In this document: positions 22,411 through 34,704 of the stretch, piece after piece
Position numbering within the stretch: the stretch's first letter is position 1
How the letters are laid out: the number at the start of each line of letters is the position of its first letter
Source of the DNA: Saksenaea vasiformis B4078
Lineage: Eukaryota > Mucoromycota > Mucoromycetes > Mucorales > Saksenaeaceae
Assembly: GCA_000697055.1 (NCBI GenBank)
Contig: JNDT01002242.1
Coordinates: forward strand, 124,001-188,000
Direction of reading: 5' to 3'
DNA: 64,000 nt
The notes under the pieces: model-generated
Databases searched by the model: none
The model's input: the letters and a program-made list of their open reading frames with translations, nothing else
What the model was told of the DNA's origin: nothing
Position numbers and translations under genes: made by a program

Positions 22411-24506
22411 TTAGAAAACTGGCGAATTCAGAATAAACAAGCTATCTTCGTTCTTCTTAATCCATCGTAGAAGTTGGTTAGAACTTGAGATGATGGTAGA
22501 CTTTGGTGTTGCTGCGCCAAAGACCACGTACAACTCAAACGAGGATGTGATCTGGAAATAGCACTTAGGCTTGAATCACATAGAAAAAGTGAAGAGCTTA
22601 CCCAACCCAGAATGATTTCTTTGTCGCTATTATGATAGTACAACTTCAGTGGTCGAGTTCTGGCGTGCATACGGTCATAGACGTGCTGATAAAGACGGTA
22701 TAGCCTAGCAGCAGGATGACGCAGGTTATAAATAAATTGGACCCTGATGTATGCATAACGCAAACCTTCGCCGACACCCGTCGTTGGTGTACGGTCCACT
22801 AAATTCTGGACATGTGAACTGCACATGCACTTTGGATTTGTACAAGAAATGGAGCAGCGCAGGGATCCCGACGTCCTCTGGAACAGCCCCATGGTCCGTT
22901 AACTCCTTTGGACACTATAGCCTTTTTTAGGGAACTTACCTGTGATATAGATACGATCGGAAGCCTTCTGTATGTTTTGCAGCACTGACTGCTTTCGCAT
23001 GACCTAACAGTATGAAAATGAGTAACAAATATAATTTAATGCCATCCATCTAACCTCGACCATCGAAGTTTTCCATTCGCTGAGTTCAAAGAAACTGTCC
23101 TTATCTGTGCTAATCATCACGACCGATATATCACGTTCTATATAACAAATGTACGTATGCAAAAATCCTTTCGAATTAAATTTTGGTAGGCAGAGTGGGG
23201 TCCATGACTCTGCCGTGTGAAACGTAGTTGACCCCGTCAACATATTGAAAAGTAGATGAAGATCTATGAACAACGTGATGAGAGGTGCATCCGTGCGTGT
23301 GAGAACCTTTTTTTTTTTTTTTTACCTGATGGATGCAAGGAATGTTTCCTCGGTCGCAGTAAAGTTACTAACCTCCCTTTTGCCACAATCATTGCATATA
23401 ACAAATTCTTTTGTATAGGAAAGAAGCACTGCGATAAGTTTCCCCGGAAGAAGCAAGGCCCTTCGGATTCTGACTTACCTTGACTCTTCCATTGGATAAT
23501 ATTGACCCAGCCTGATCACGCACTGTTCTGCTTAACCGAAGACACTGCAACGCACTTAACATAAAACTGTGATCGTTGTTAAACAACGTCGCGAGGCTGT
23601 CCAGAAACACTTCTGTGCCTAACACCCCACAAATGATAAACACATAATCAATCCCTCCAAATCAAGACAAGGAAAGAAGGAAAGACCAAAAATACCTCCT
23701 AGGAGCCGCCTCAAATCAAAGTTCACCCTTTGTTCGAAGATTCTTGTCAGCTGAACGCTCGTGAGGACACTTAAAATTTGATTTTGTAGATACAAGAGTT
23801 GATCGCGAAGCTAACATGACAGATCAGCAGGGACCCCTTTTCTCTTTGACGCTGTTACCTGGACGTCTGACTCGCCGGTTCTCGAGACGGCAACGAAATA
23901 GAGCGGTTCTTTTAGTAAAAAGACAAATTTGTGATGACCGGCATTGATAGATCTGTAAGCCAGTATAAGGATTTAGACTAGGAAAAGAAAAAAGAATCTG
24001 TTGTCATTTACTTGATCGTATCGTCACCGTCCTGGAAAAAGGAGATGATTGCCTGAATCACTCCCATCAAAGAAGATATCCGTGACTCGTCGCCGTATCT
24101 TTGCATATGTGTTGATGAGGGCTAGTCAACCAAACAAACATTTACCTTGTCCAGACAGGTTTTCCCGCACTACTCAGGATGAAAAAGTGTTTCTTGTGCT
24201 GAACCCAAGTTGACTTGCTAAGTTCTTTTTTTACGCATAGTAAGCAAAATGCTGTTAACCTTTGGTCCATGTCCTCAACGTCTACTTGCCATGCTTTGAC
24301 TGTATTCGCTTATTCCCTGCGGCTGCAAGCACCGAGCTGCGTGAACCTTGACGTCGTAATTTATTATAACTCTTGACGGGATCACTCATGTTAGAATTGG
24401 AAGAATAACTCGATTCGTAAGACGACGGCGCTCCTGCTAATGAAGTGTCGTCCGATGTCGAACTACTCGGACTTGCATCTGATCGAATGGCCACGGGATC
24501 TTGCAT
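22411..24506 (-). CDS. MON1: vacuolar fusion protein Mon1, Rab7 GEF subunit
   Basis: Subunit of the Mon1-Ccz1 guanine nucleotide exchange factor that activates Rab7/Ypt7 in endosome-to-vacuole traffic and autophagy. Thirteen exons: 24347..24506, 24260..24299, 24146..24217, 24012..24098, 23859..23952, 23696..23810, 23479..23618, 23326..23407, 23055..23263, 22940..23003, 22778..22877, 22602..22704, 22411..22551; frame closes throughout, giving 468 residues. Ser-rich disordered N terminus, then longin domain 1 (KKHFFILSSAGKPVWTRYGD, IINAGHHKF-type segment, VAVSRTGESDVQ), the highly conserved TRIFEQRVNFDLRRLLGGTE and MLSALQCLRLSRTVRD, then AMIVAKGRLVTLLRPRKHSL, SWTPLCLPKFNSKGFLHTYI, STDKDSFFELSE, and the C-terminal RWIKKNEDSLFIL. 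The first two introns (before HKKHFF) are less certain than the rest. Converges on SDO1 with no bases between stop codons. Confidence 0.93.
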
Positions 24507-25761
24507 ATTAGATGATTAAAAAAAGAAAGAGAAGAGGAACAACAGATAGGTAAATAAAAAAATCAAAGCATGAAATCGGGTAGTCCAGTTCCGGGTAAAA
24601 CTAACCTCCGAACACAGAAAAAAGAACAGAATGGGCTTCTTGAGGGGATTACGTAACAAGGAGGTTTGGGGTAAGGGAAGAGTGATAAAAAGTGATAATA
24701 ATAATAATAATAGCTCCTTGGATGAGGCAACATGTTTCAATAGATCCGCTACCTGTTTCCGAGGCGCAGTTTTCCCCACATTGTTAAGAAATGATTCTCC
24801 GGCTATCTTTTGAGCTGGGGCCATATCTTACTGTCCCATGGTGTGAAGAGAAAAACTGTGAAACAAAGAACCTAAACTAGGTTATGAGCTAAGCACCACT
24901 CAGACTAAGCAAACCTACAACATTTAAGTGGTAACCTGAAAGCTTGACACATTTGCCCACTCTCCAGTTTCCTCTTTATGGTCTCTGTGTACATTATCCA
25001 AACGATAACAACGTAAATCTGCAGATTATGTGCTTCTCCAGAGACCGTATGTACATTTCTGCCGAAAATCAAGATGGTCCATCGTCAAGATATGTCGCCA
25101 TTTTCTGCTACTCTCTTATTCAACTCCTCTTACACTATATGTTGAGACCAGGACGCTCCACCGTTGACAGTGCTTTTAGAAAAAGAAATATACTGTTTGG
25201 TAAGCAGGGTAAGCGTTACCTACGGAGTGTCTGTGATATATCTAGTATCTATGGCCTAAGAGGATCGTACCTTGAGGAGAAGACGATCGTCCAGTCTCCA
25301 TGTCCAGCATAAACAAGCACGTAGTACGTTTCATGGTCAGCGATGTCTTACAAATGGATATTATTTTTGTCCTTCAAGGTAGTACTGATATGGATGCTCA
25401 AGCTGTCCAGAACTACCTTAAGCACAACAACACCGGAGCAAGATGCTTACCTGGTATTCGTTAGAACCCCTGCGATCGATACAGCAAGAAGTTTAAACAA
25501 TGCCCATTCTCGATTTCTTGTAAATTATACCGAGGAAAATTTGGATACTGACTTACCTGATACTACTACAAAAGGATTGTCCGCGACGGTTGAATCTGTA
25601 AAAGAAACCTAGATATCAAACTGGATTTACCAGCTTTTTTCCTATAGTTCTGCGTTGCTTTTAAGATGTTTAGCGTCAGCTCCCAATAAGTTTTATGCTG
25701 GATATAGTTGCATATGAGTGACATAGGTATAACAACATCTAAAGATCGGCATAATATCCAA
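24507..25761. other. unresolved, possible exon fragments
   Basis: A 37-residue start-like stretch on the minus strand at 24824 (MAPAQKIAGESFLNNVGKTA...) runs into low complexity and could be an unplaced first exon. At about 25275-25460 both strands look codable: plus strand MVSDVLQMDIIFVLQGSTDM... to a TAG, minus strand DIADHETYYVLVYAGHGDW with splice-like sites at both ends but one in-frame TAA. I could not build a consistent gene. Confidence 0.4.
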
Positions 25762-26202
25762 CTAGTCGAGACCATCACGGGAACTCAAATCCACTGATCC
25801 GAGTCGAAGATTACAATCTCCGAATGAATGAATACAACAGCAAACAAGACAGACGCATAAACATATGTAATCACCTCTTGCTTTTACACTCAAATATAGA
25901 CGAGCCTCAAAGGTCTTCCTGTCTGTCAAATAGCAACCAAACAAACCGAAATCTACATTTGCATATCTCTGCTCGAATCGGTCGTTGACAATCCGAATTC
26001 GCAAGGAAACATGAGCATGGAGCAAGTACTGGAAGCTAGACTTGTCATTAGATTGCTCCATGACTTTGACGACGTCTAAGCAGAAACACGAAAGTGATAT
26101 AGTATGTAGATCCACTTCTTTTTTGCAGATGCAGTTGTGACATCTGGGATGAGCCATCGACTGAAGAAAATAGAAGTTGATACCAGTCCAGATGTTATGC
26201 AA
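25762..26202 (-). CDS. coding fragment of an unresolved minus-strand gene
   Basis: A 146-residue open frame on the minus strand with protein-like composition. It contains a Cys-rich start (CHNCICKKEVDLHTISLSCF), then VMEQSNDKSSFQYLLHAHVS and FGLFGCYLTDRKTFEARLYL. A possible 57-bp in-frame intron with an acceptor at TTCGGAG would join KAR to DCNLRLGSVDLS before the stop. Possible upstream coding lies at about 26203-26340 (INIEDAVALHNIW), but a start codon was not fixed. No family is recognised. Confidence 0.4.
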   Translation of the reverse strand: MHNIWTGINFYFLQSMAHPRCHNCICKKEVDLHTISLSCFCLDVVKVMEQSNDKSSFQYLLHAHVSLRIRIVNDRFEQRYANVDFGLFGCYLTDRKTFEARLYLSVKARGDYICLCVCLVCCCIHSFGDCNLRLGSVDLSSRDGLD

Positions 26203-29200
26203 CGCGACTGCGTCCTCTATATTGATCTTAAATCATCAAAACCCACAAATTCATGTTGCAATTAGCTTGAGTCGGATTTGAACTCACCTGGAAAGACGAC
26301 GAAGACGGCGCTGGATAAACTCATTTTGGCAGCCGTCCAGAATCTAGTTACCGTCGCTCACCGTGTTCAAGGTAAGCTGGACAGGGATTTACGCTTTAAA
26401 ATATTAATATACAATCTGGAAGGATGCGAAGCTTCAAGATTCAAAATGATACAGCTGCAAACCTTCAATTTCCTTCGGAATTCATCAAGCGACCTGCACT
26501 TCATCCCATCGATTATGGACCTCTTTTCCAACTCAAGGTTCGTGAAGTTGTAAGTCGCTGGCCATATGACCAGTAAGAATATACCTATCTATCAGCGCGA
26601 TCATGTATTAAAATGTCACAAAGTTGTATAATTGCCTCATAAGCGGCCCACAGGCAGCAAGTGTTTCATGAGGTCGACAAGTAGACTTCCAAATATTTGC
26701 AAGCAATAGGAAGAAACAGACGCGACCTGAATATTGACAATTGAAAAAATTTACTATCTTGTGGTGTTGGATCCTTCAAAACTTTTGTACCATCTGTGCA
26801 GCATTGACCTCTTGTTTCCTTTTTTTCCTCGTTCAGCATGAGACATGTGTCCAATGTTCAAACAAGGTCAGCGGGCAACGTTCCTCAGATCAGTTTTACA
26901 TCGCTGATCTAGATGAACATCAACTAGTCCGTTCTTATGTTGGCCTTTCGCTGCGGATATATCGTCTTTAGTACATTATGCCAACCTTTAGTATAATTGT
27001 TTGTTGACATGTAGCGAAATGTTTCAGGCTGAAATACAGTGGCCAACTTCTGAAATCTGTCAAGAACTAACCAATCTGTTTCAGAAGTAGTTCATGAATT
27101 CTTTATGAGGAAGGTGTTTATCACGGAAACTGCCGAGTTTCTTGAGGGAGCACACTGGAATTTTCTTCCCACATCAACGCTTTCGACTATGTGATAATTG
27201 CTCCTATATTCTGCGTAGTATCTAGCTGAATTTCCTGAATTGTCCGACAGTGCATCATATGTTGGTGAAGAATTGTCACGAATGATTACTGCGGTGAGTC
27301 TACCATGCTTCACTTTCTTGCGAACCCGATACATCCATGCACGCAAGACGTGAAACAGACACCGCAGAAGGGAAACCTTCACGTATCGTATTTCTCTCCT
27401 CTCAGTTGCGATAACTTGTGGGATATTACGATGTCTCTCACGCCAAGTCCTCCTAGAACTCAAACCAATGTTTTAGTGGATCCATCGAGGGCTCCATTGT
27501 AAATAAGCACGCAACAGAAAAGTCTCTGCGCCAAAGTCCTAATCGGTTGAGTGGTTCTTCAAAGGCTGTTGCAAGGCGGAGAGCGTCAAAATGATAGACA
27601 GAGTAATCTCCCGAGTTGCAAGGTTCGGAGATCTTGGGAGGAGCGCAGTAATGTTCTAATGGATCCCTGGAAATGCATTGTGATTGTTTTGATTGTTTTA
27701 ATAATATCTTTCGAGGTAGTTTCGGGTCTCTTCCTGCACTCCTAGCACCACTGCTATAGCAGCTATGTACGTAATAACAAACACGCTTTGCCATGCGAGT
27801 TACGTTACAAGCTATAATTTTTCTTCAAATAACACATATCTACACCAAGTGCGCTTGATATTTTCGTCTGAGGCATAAATTCCGTCGCTAAAAGCCGCAC
27901 GAGAGAACGCATCTAGTTTGCTTCTTACTTTGTATTGACTGACATGTCTTTCCAGCTCCGTAGCTGTACCTGTTTGTAGTTGCATTACTGTTGGCCAGTC
28001 AATGCCGTATGCTACAGCTGATTCTGCTGACATAGTGTTATCATACAGCAATCTTCAGTGCGATGACTCTCGTATTGTCTGCAAGTTGTACATCCTTTCC
28101 AGTTTGTAGAACATCTACTGCGTCCTGAGTATGACTAGTACGTGTTGGAAGCTAAACACTTACCATGGCGTACACCATCGATATCAACTCGCGAATAAGC
28201 AATTGTGGAGCAGGACTGAAACGGGGAGCACGCCATCCCGGTTTTACGTCAATGCATGGATACATTCGCCGATGCAGCTATTCTGCAGCATCGCCCCTTA
28301 GCGCTGAAATCAACGCGTACGGAACCATGAAAATATTTAGCAGTATCTGGAGCCAAGTACTGTGCGCACAGACAACCGTCTACTAGATACTGGTATTGCC
28401 GCCTTCCACGCAATCACAGGTCTGTGATAGTTGTTTAGAATGGAATTGGTACGCGTGGAGGACGTCTTTCAGGCCGCTGTGAGTCGAAGTCCTAACGTTA
28501 CCATTTGCTGAACTACATTCGAAACGATGAACCGGCGACTGTCATTGGATGATATCCTCATGGTTGGGATGCTAAAAGCGACACAAAACTCAGTACCTTC
28601 TTGCTAGTCAGGAAATGCATTGTTTATGTATACGTGTCTCCTTGTCAGTTCTTTAAAGGCGGTTTGGGAAGAGGTCTTACAGACCAAGTGCCAGACAAAA
28701 TAGACATCAGTAATCTTGGATGTGTAGTTCATCAGAAGTACGTACCGGGATGTTAAAGGAAACAGAGCCGAAGAAAGAAAAAGATCTATGCAACACGTAA
28801 ATATGCATCACACATCATTATCTAAAACATATGTCGCAATTGAGCACTGGAACCAGCAATACATCAACATAATGCACTGGAGTTGATGCATAGAAGTCTG
28901 GTTCCCACGCAAGATTCAAGAGCACAGCACGCAAAAAGGGCTACATCCGCCGCAAGGGTTTTCTGGAACTGAAGCAGTCCATAATGATAGAAGAAATCCA
29001 GTAAATCAAAAGTGCGCCCGTAGCAATGCGTACAAGGAAATCCGATCGCAACAGTCCAACTTTCAGAGTACTAGATTAATAAGTCGTCTCGTTTCCAAGT
29101 TAAAGCAATTGGAGGCGATGTTCCAAAAGCTACACCCTTTCATATGTCGCCCGCTCAGGAATTCACATGTTGTACGTTGGGGAAAAGTTGCCGTATCCTA

Positions 29201-31525
29201 CCGCCCTTACCAGGAAAGACCTGTTAATTACGAGTATGAGTAACCGTGTAATATTAATAAGATAGCATCTCTTATCGGCTTCGACCCGTTTGGTTAGCAG
29301 TTAAATCGAGTATCACAAACGTTTTCTGTTGCGGCATCTATACCATCATTGACGTGAACGAGAAACAATACCATAGTAATCGCTCAAATTAAGTTGCTAC
29401 ATACAGGTGTTACTGATTAAGTTCGATAAAGTCTCTTTCTCCAGAAACCTATACCGTTTAACTTTGCGTTTAGCTACAGACAAGAAATGCTCGGTTGAAT
29501 GGACCTCAGGAGAATGAGAAGGTTGATAAGCATATCGATATCCACAAGATTAAGTATGCTTTGTCATATCTTCAGACTTATGTATAGAGACATTATCCAC
29601 AACGAGGCAATGCAGATGTTTGACGAATTCATCCAAAAAGTCTTTCGAACTATTGATATACTATCCCGTAGCGGTACCGACACCCATGTATCCAAAAGCC
29701 TGTCCAGCCCTTCTTTTCTTAACAGATTTTGGCATTTCTCGACCTCACTTCGGTTAAATCTGCGGCAGAGATAGCAACTAACGTAGTTATGGCCTTTGCT
29801 CTCATGGCTTCATATTTATGTGAGATGCAGATCCATCAAGAAATACATAGCTGCCTAAAAGTCCACATCACTTATTCTCACTTACAAACACAACCATGTC
29901 GTTCCTCGATCTTTCTGGGATATTTCTCTCCACATAAAGAAAAATCTGCCTGTTTCACGGATATATTACACTCTGTTCTCATAAAGTTATAAACAACTCT
30001 ACGGTTGACTATGAAGCTATGGCACTATTGTACAGCACTAAATACCCAATTACTTCGGCGACAAAAGCGGAGGGATTAGCGTCAGTGAAATTATAGCCTT
30101 TATGTTTCCGAGCCAGGATGCGTCTACGGCTTTTCGTTTATGCTACCAGAACGTCCTTGTACTGCTTAACCGATCTCTGGGCTGTACGAACGCGAGTACC
30201 GGATCGTTTTGCTGCGGCAGAAGTGCCGATATACTTCTCAATCTTCATTTTAGAGAATCCGGCCTTGTCTTGAAGAGTGTAGAATTTATGAATAAGACTT
30301 TTTCCGTCACGTATTCTATACTAGGACCACCGTCTCTAGACTTATCCGCCTGCATGGTGTTAGTTCTAGATTTCTCAACAAGTCTCTTTGGCGAATATGA
30401 GAACGGATAGGTTCAAGAGGAAACAGTTCCTAGTCAACGATGTAGTTTATGGGCTCACGTCTGGTGTTCTTATCAGCAATGTTTCCTTGTCCATGCTCAT
30501 AAAAAATTGTGCGTTCACGTCCGGAACTGTAAGGTGTTGAAAAACAGCAAAAGAACGGCAGTGCCAGTACATACTAAGAAGTCCTAAGAAAATTTTTCTA
30601 AAAGAAATTTTTTTGGTTAAAACCGCGACGCTGATTCTTAAAGACACGGGATATTCCATATCAAAGAATCTAAGTTTGACTGCCACTGAACTGGGTATTA
30701 TGATGATTATCGCGTTGTACAGAAGGAATTGAAGCTGATGATGATGATGGGAGGCGGCGTGAGTCTGGCACGCAACTGGCAAAGCAGATTGAACTTTGTT
30801 CATAAGATTTTCTCTGGTGATTTTCTTATCTTCGGTATGATGCGTAGATAGGAAAGTAGGACACGTCAAAAAATGGTGGCGAAAATAAAGTAGCCTACTT
30901 TTTCGCTGTTATGCACTATATGTCGCACCACAACGTGAACAGGGAGTACAGAAATGTACGGAAAAAGGAAAATTATGACGCTGGTTTTTCTGGTTTTTTT
31001 TCCCAGCATGGCTGTGCTCCGCCTCTGTCAAGCGGCGATAAACGGTACAGAAAATTAGTGATGACTGAATCGAATTGAAATGAGACAGCGGGGCTGTCCT
31101 TGTGCAACAGTACCCCAGACTCGAAATCAGTTAGTCTAATTGGTGGTGTCTGAATGCTGATTCAGGCAGCAAAGCCTTCAATTTTTTTTTAGTAGCTTGG
31201 CGATCCTCTTTCTCAGTTGGTGCGCGTGAAAAGTAAAAAAAACCCAGATACGCCAATGATCGGATACCGCCATATGTCCCTGATGATCCTAGTAACACAA
31301 GTAAACATTCGTCATTACCATTTTTGGTCAATAGTCCAGGAAGGAGAAAATATAGCGTTTAGTTCAAAGCGGGACAGCTGTAAATAAAAAAAATCTTTCC
31401 ATGATAGATGCTATTCTCACATGTTGATCGTACAACGTATAGCAGTAGAGATTGAAAACAAAAGGGCAAAAAAACAGAGCTAACGCCGAAAAACAATGAA
31501 GCGGCGACCAGTCGCTTGTCAAGCC
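26203..31525. other. gene-poor stretch with decayed coding remnants
   Basis: About 5.3 kb of mostly short frames. At 26440-26575 the plus strand reads IQNDTAANLQFPSEFIKRPA then LHPIDYGPLFQLKVREVVSR, clearly protein-like, but it does not join in frame with the equally protein-like KTTKTALDKLILAAVQNLVT upstream at about 26290-26370. At 29500-29980 short frames change phase repeatedly, as in an old transposon. Nothing else is recognised up to the lipase promoter. Confidence 0.4.
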
Positions 31526-31533
31526 TATAAAAG
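31526..31533 (+). promoter_or_regulatory. TATA box of the lipase gene
   Basis: TATAAAAG, 56 bp before the lipase ATG. Confidence 0.6.
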
Positions 31534-31581
31534 ACGCGTAATTTGGGAGGTATAGAGATCCAACAGCACATTCAAACCGCT

Positions 31582-33058
31582 ATGAAGTCTCCATTGTTGG
31601 TCTCCGCTGCTATCCTTGGCTTTCTTGCCTGTTCTATGGCCGCTCCCGTTGATCCGGCCGACGGTCTGCCTCCTATTATCCCTTCTCGTGTTAAGATCGT
31701 ATCTAAACCAAAGCATATCGATCTCCATGCTGAAGAGAGAGCTATTAAGCACAATGGCAAGTTGCCCGCCGGTATGGACCACAAGGCTGGCTTTGCCCTG
31801 AACGCAACCGAGGGACCTGTTTTTTCTCCGAAGAAAGTCAAGCGCACCACCATCTCTACCGCTAGCGCCAAGAAAATCGAAGAACTTTCGTACTTCACCT
31901 ACCTTTGCTCGGACTCGTACTATACCTCTGTAATTCCCGGTGGTCGCTGGGATTGCGCCAACTGCGGCAAGACTGGTAAGGACGTCAAGCTCCTCAGCAC
32001 CTTCAAGTCGGGTCTTCTCGACACGAATGGCTACATCGCCCGCAGCGACGAGAAGAAGGAGATCTACTTGGTCTTCAGAGGTATGTCTTTGCACAAGTAA
32101 AAAAAAAAAAGGTCTTTTCTAAGTCAATTATAACGAATAGGCACCGTTTCCAAGATCAATTGGCTTGCTGTAAGTCTATCTTTATGATGTAGTATCGAAA
32201 ACTAATATTGTATTCTTTAGGACTTTACGTTTGTTTCTATGAAGTATCCTCCTGTTGAGGGTGCCAAGGTTCACGCTGGTTTCTACGAGTCTTACATGGA
32301 TGTTGCCAAGCAGGTCAACACACTGGTGAAGGAACAATTGGATGAACATCCTGACTACAAGGTCGTTGTCACTGGGTAAGTTGTTTGTTGCATAGTATAC
32401 GTGAGCGAAGGGCACTGAACTTTGTTCTTTAGTCACTCCCTCGGTGGTGCACTTGCTGTATTGGGCGTTTTGGATTTGTATCAGCGTGAACCCAGATTAA
32501 CTCCCGACAACTTGAGCATTTACACCTGTGGTAATGGATTTTTTTTTTTTTCCTCACCAATGATCCGAAATTTACCGTAAGCATAGGCGGTCCTCGTGTT
32601 GGTAACCCTGACTTTGCTTACTACGCCGTTGGTACCGGTATTAAGTGGTACCGTTCCGTTCATGAACGTGATGGTAAGGATGAAAATTTGCGCTTATCTT
32701 TCACTTTTATACCAACATCCACTTGTAGTTGTCCCTCACATGCCCCCTGAAGCTTTTGGTTACCTCCACCCTGGTGTCGAGTACTGGATCCGCGATAAGA
32801 CCGAGCACACTGTCTGTAAGTTCTTTTGTCTAGAAAGACGACAATCATCGTACTTATTACAAATAACAGACATTTGCGAGAGCGACCTTGAGACTGACAG
32901 TTGCTCCGACTCCATCGTTCCTTTCACCAACTGGAACGACCATTTGAAGTAGGTGTCTTTACTGAAGGGGAAGATACAGTTATTGATAAACATGATTCTC
33001 TTTTAGGTACTATGGTATTGATATCGGTATCATTGAAGGCAAGACCAACGATCTGTAG
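31582..33058 (+). CDS. secreted triacylglycerol lipase (Rhizomucor miehei lipase type)
   Basis: Extracellular class 3 lipase hydrolysing triglycerides. Eight exons: 31582..32080, 32141..32169, 32221..32375, 32433..32530, 32587..32673, 32729..32815, 32870..32948, 33007..33058, giving 361 residues (R. miehei precursor 363). Signal peptide MKSPLLVSAAILGFLACSMA, then a propeptide with basic stretches (SPKKVKR near 92-98) before the mature enzyme. Nucleophile Ser230 in GHSLGGAL, Asp289 in ERDVVPHMPP, His343 in NDHLKYYG. The Ser-Asp and Asp-His spacings (59 and 54) equal those of R. miehei lipase Ser144-Asp203-His257. The oxyanion and lid region lies around LVFRGTVSKINW. One exon is only 29 nt and is enclosed by normal introns. 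Typically secreted by Mucorales. Confidence 0.95.
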
Positions 33059-34704
33059 ATGCCTGTAAAGCTGGTCTTTACTCTTATCTTCTACTATTTA
33101 TTTAATGAGAACAAATTAGAAATCAGTACCTGATTAATAAAAGTTCTGAACGACTCACACGAAGCCTTGGCAGTATGCTGAAATGATCTCATGACTTGTG
33201 ATAGCAGATAGCCACGCCGTGATACTTGCGGTGACTAATTTATTTTGTGATTGCTGAAAGTTAAAATTATAAGGAATGTTCAATTCAAACGGGAACCGTG
33301 CAATCGCTCTGGAAAACGTTTGGCTTGGTAACTTTATATTTCGCACGCCGCGTCTACGGATGGTATCTGTTTTTGGTATTTTTCGGACTCTTATCCTGTG
33401 TAGCACTTCGATTGCAAATGTATACAATTGTATGCAATTGTATGCTTCTCCGCAGCGTTCTTTAGAGAAGTTACTACGTCCACCGCGATACTTGGGGTAG
33501 AGACTCAGATAATTCTTTTCCTTATCAACAACAACCCCTAATTAGCTTATCCCAGCAGCGTAGTGCTTGATCCTGCCGATAGTATATGTATTACATAGCA
33601 TTGGTAATCTGATTCTTTCTTTGTGTGTGTGTGTGTGTGTGTGTGCGGCGATGGAACGCGAGAGCATCTGTTGCCATCTCTGGTCCTTTCTATAGCCATA
33701 GAGACTTTTCGTCAAGTCTAGTTGTTTATTGATTGAATTTCTTCAATGTACTATTGGTAACTTCATGTTACCAATAGATGTAGCGATCGATCTATTTTGA
33801 TTTATGGCCGCGCTTATTGTATTTAGGTTTAAAATCAGCGGTAACACTAACCTCTATATATTAGATCTCGAGTGGTACAGGCTTTCAGTTTGCTCGTAAC
33901 ATGCGCGGTTATCGCTGATGCCATATATCTGATCTCCGTGGATTTCTCTTGGGCTGCAGCTTAAGCATTTTGTTCTGCAATATTCTCTTTCCTGAAGTTT
34001 TGTCCATTGTTTATTGTTTATTCTATTTTATTTTCGTGACCGGAATTCTAGTTGACTGGATGCTGCGGCTCAAAGTTCTGTAAATCGTTTGGTTACTGTA
34101 GAGAGCTTGCATCATACATCACTGATAACAACAAAGAAGCATGACAAATACATTACAAAGAGGTAAAAATATTCCCCGCATTGTGGCCCTGAAAAAAAAT
34201 GTGCATAAAGTTTCGTTGGCGGTAATGGTTATTAGCTTTCATATAGTTTGCGTCCCCTTTAAGACTATTTGGCGTTAGCGCCAAATAAACTTTGCGCTAG
34301 GAAAGTACTTCCTTTTTCATAAACGCAATGCTACGGTTTACGTGTTGCAGTCCTCCATGTTGCATTCAGCGACAGGATCCATTATCTTTAACGATAAAAA
34401 GTTAAGCTGTGTTAGGTGTTCAAAAGAAGTATGAACTACTTCTTAAGCTGATCGAATGACTTCCACCAAATGAATCTGGTGCATTGAAGTCATCCGACCC
34501 TGACTCTTTGATAAGAAATTGGTATACTAACGATCGCATGCTCAATCCCTTCCTTAGCACAAGTCTGGCTCTTCACAGGACGCTGAATTTATCCAGAGTA
34601 GCATAAAAAAGTGATTCAATAGGACTATGTGTAGGGATCATTACTTGAAAGTGATTATAAGCCAAACATGTTATCAAAAGAAGAAAGATCTAAATATTAC
34701 ATCG
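33059..34704. other. intergenic, lipase and SulP 3' regions
   Basis: Contains the 3' ends of the converging lipase and SulP genes, a GT microsatellite at about 33621-33645 and otherwise no supportable gene in 1.6 kb. Confidence 0.5.
33621..33645. repeat. (TG)n microsatellite
   Basis: About twelve uninterrupted TG dinucleotides. Confidence 0.9.

Noticed and set aside
26265..26295. Possible tRNA T-arm on the minus strand (GAGTTCAAATCC)
   Set aside because: The five-base stem does not pair and no acceptor, D or anticodon arm can be folded around it.
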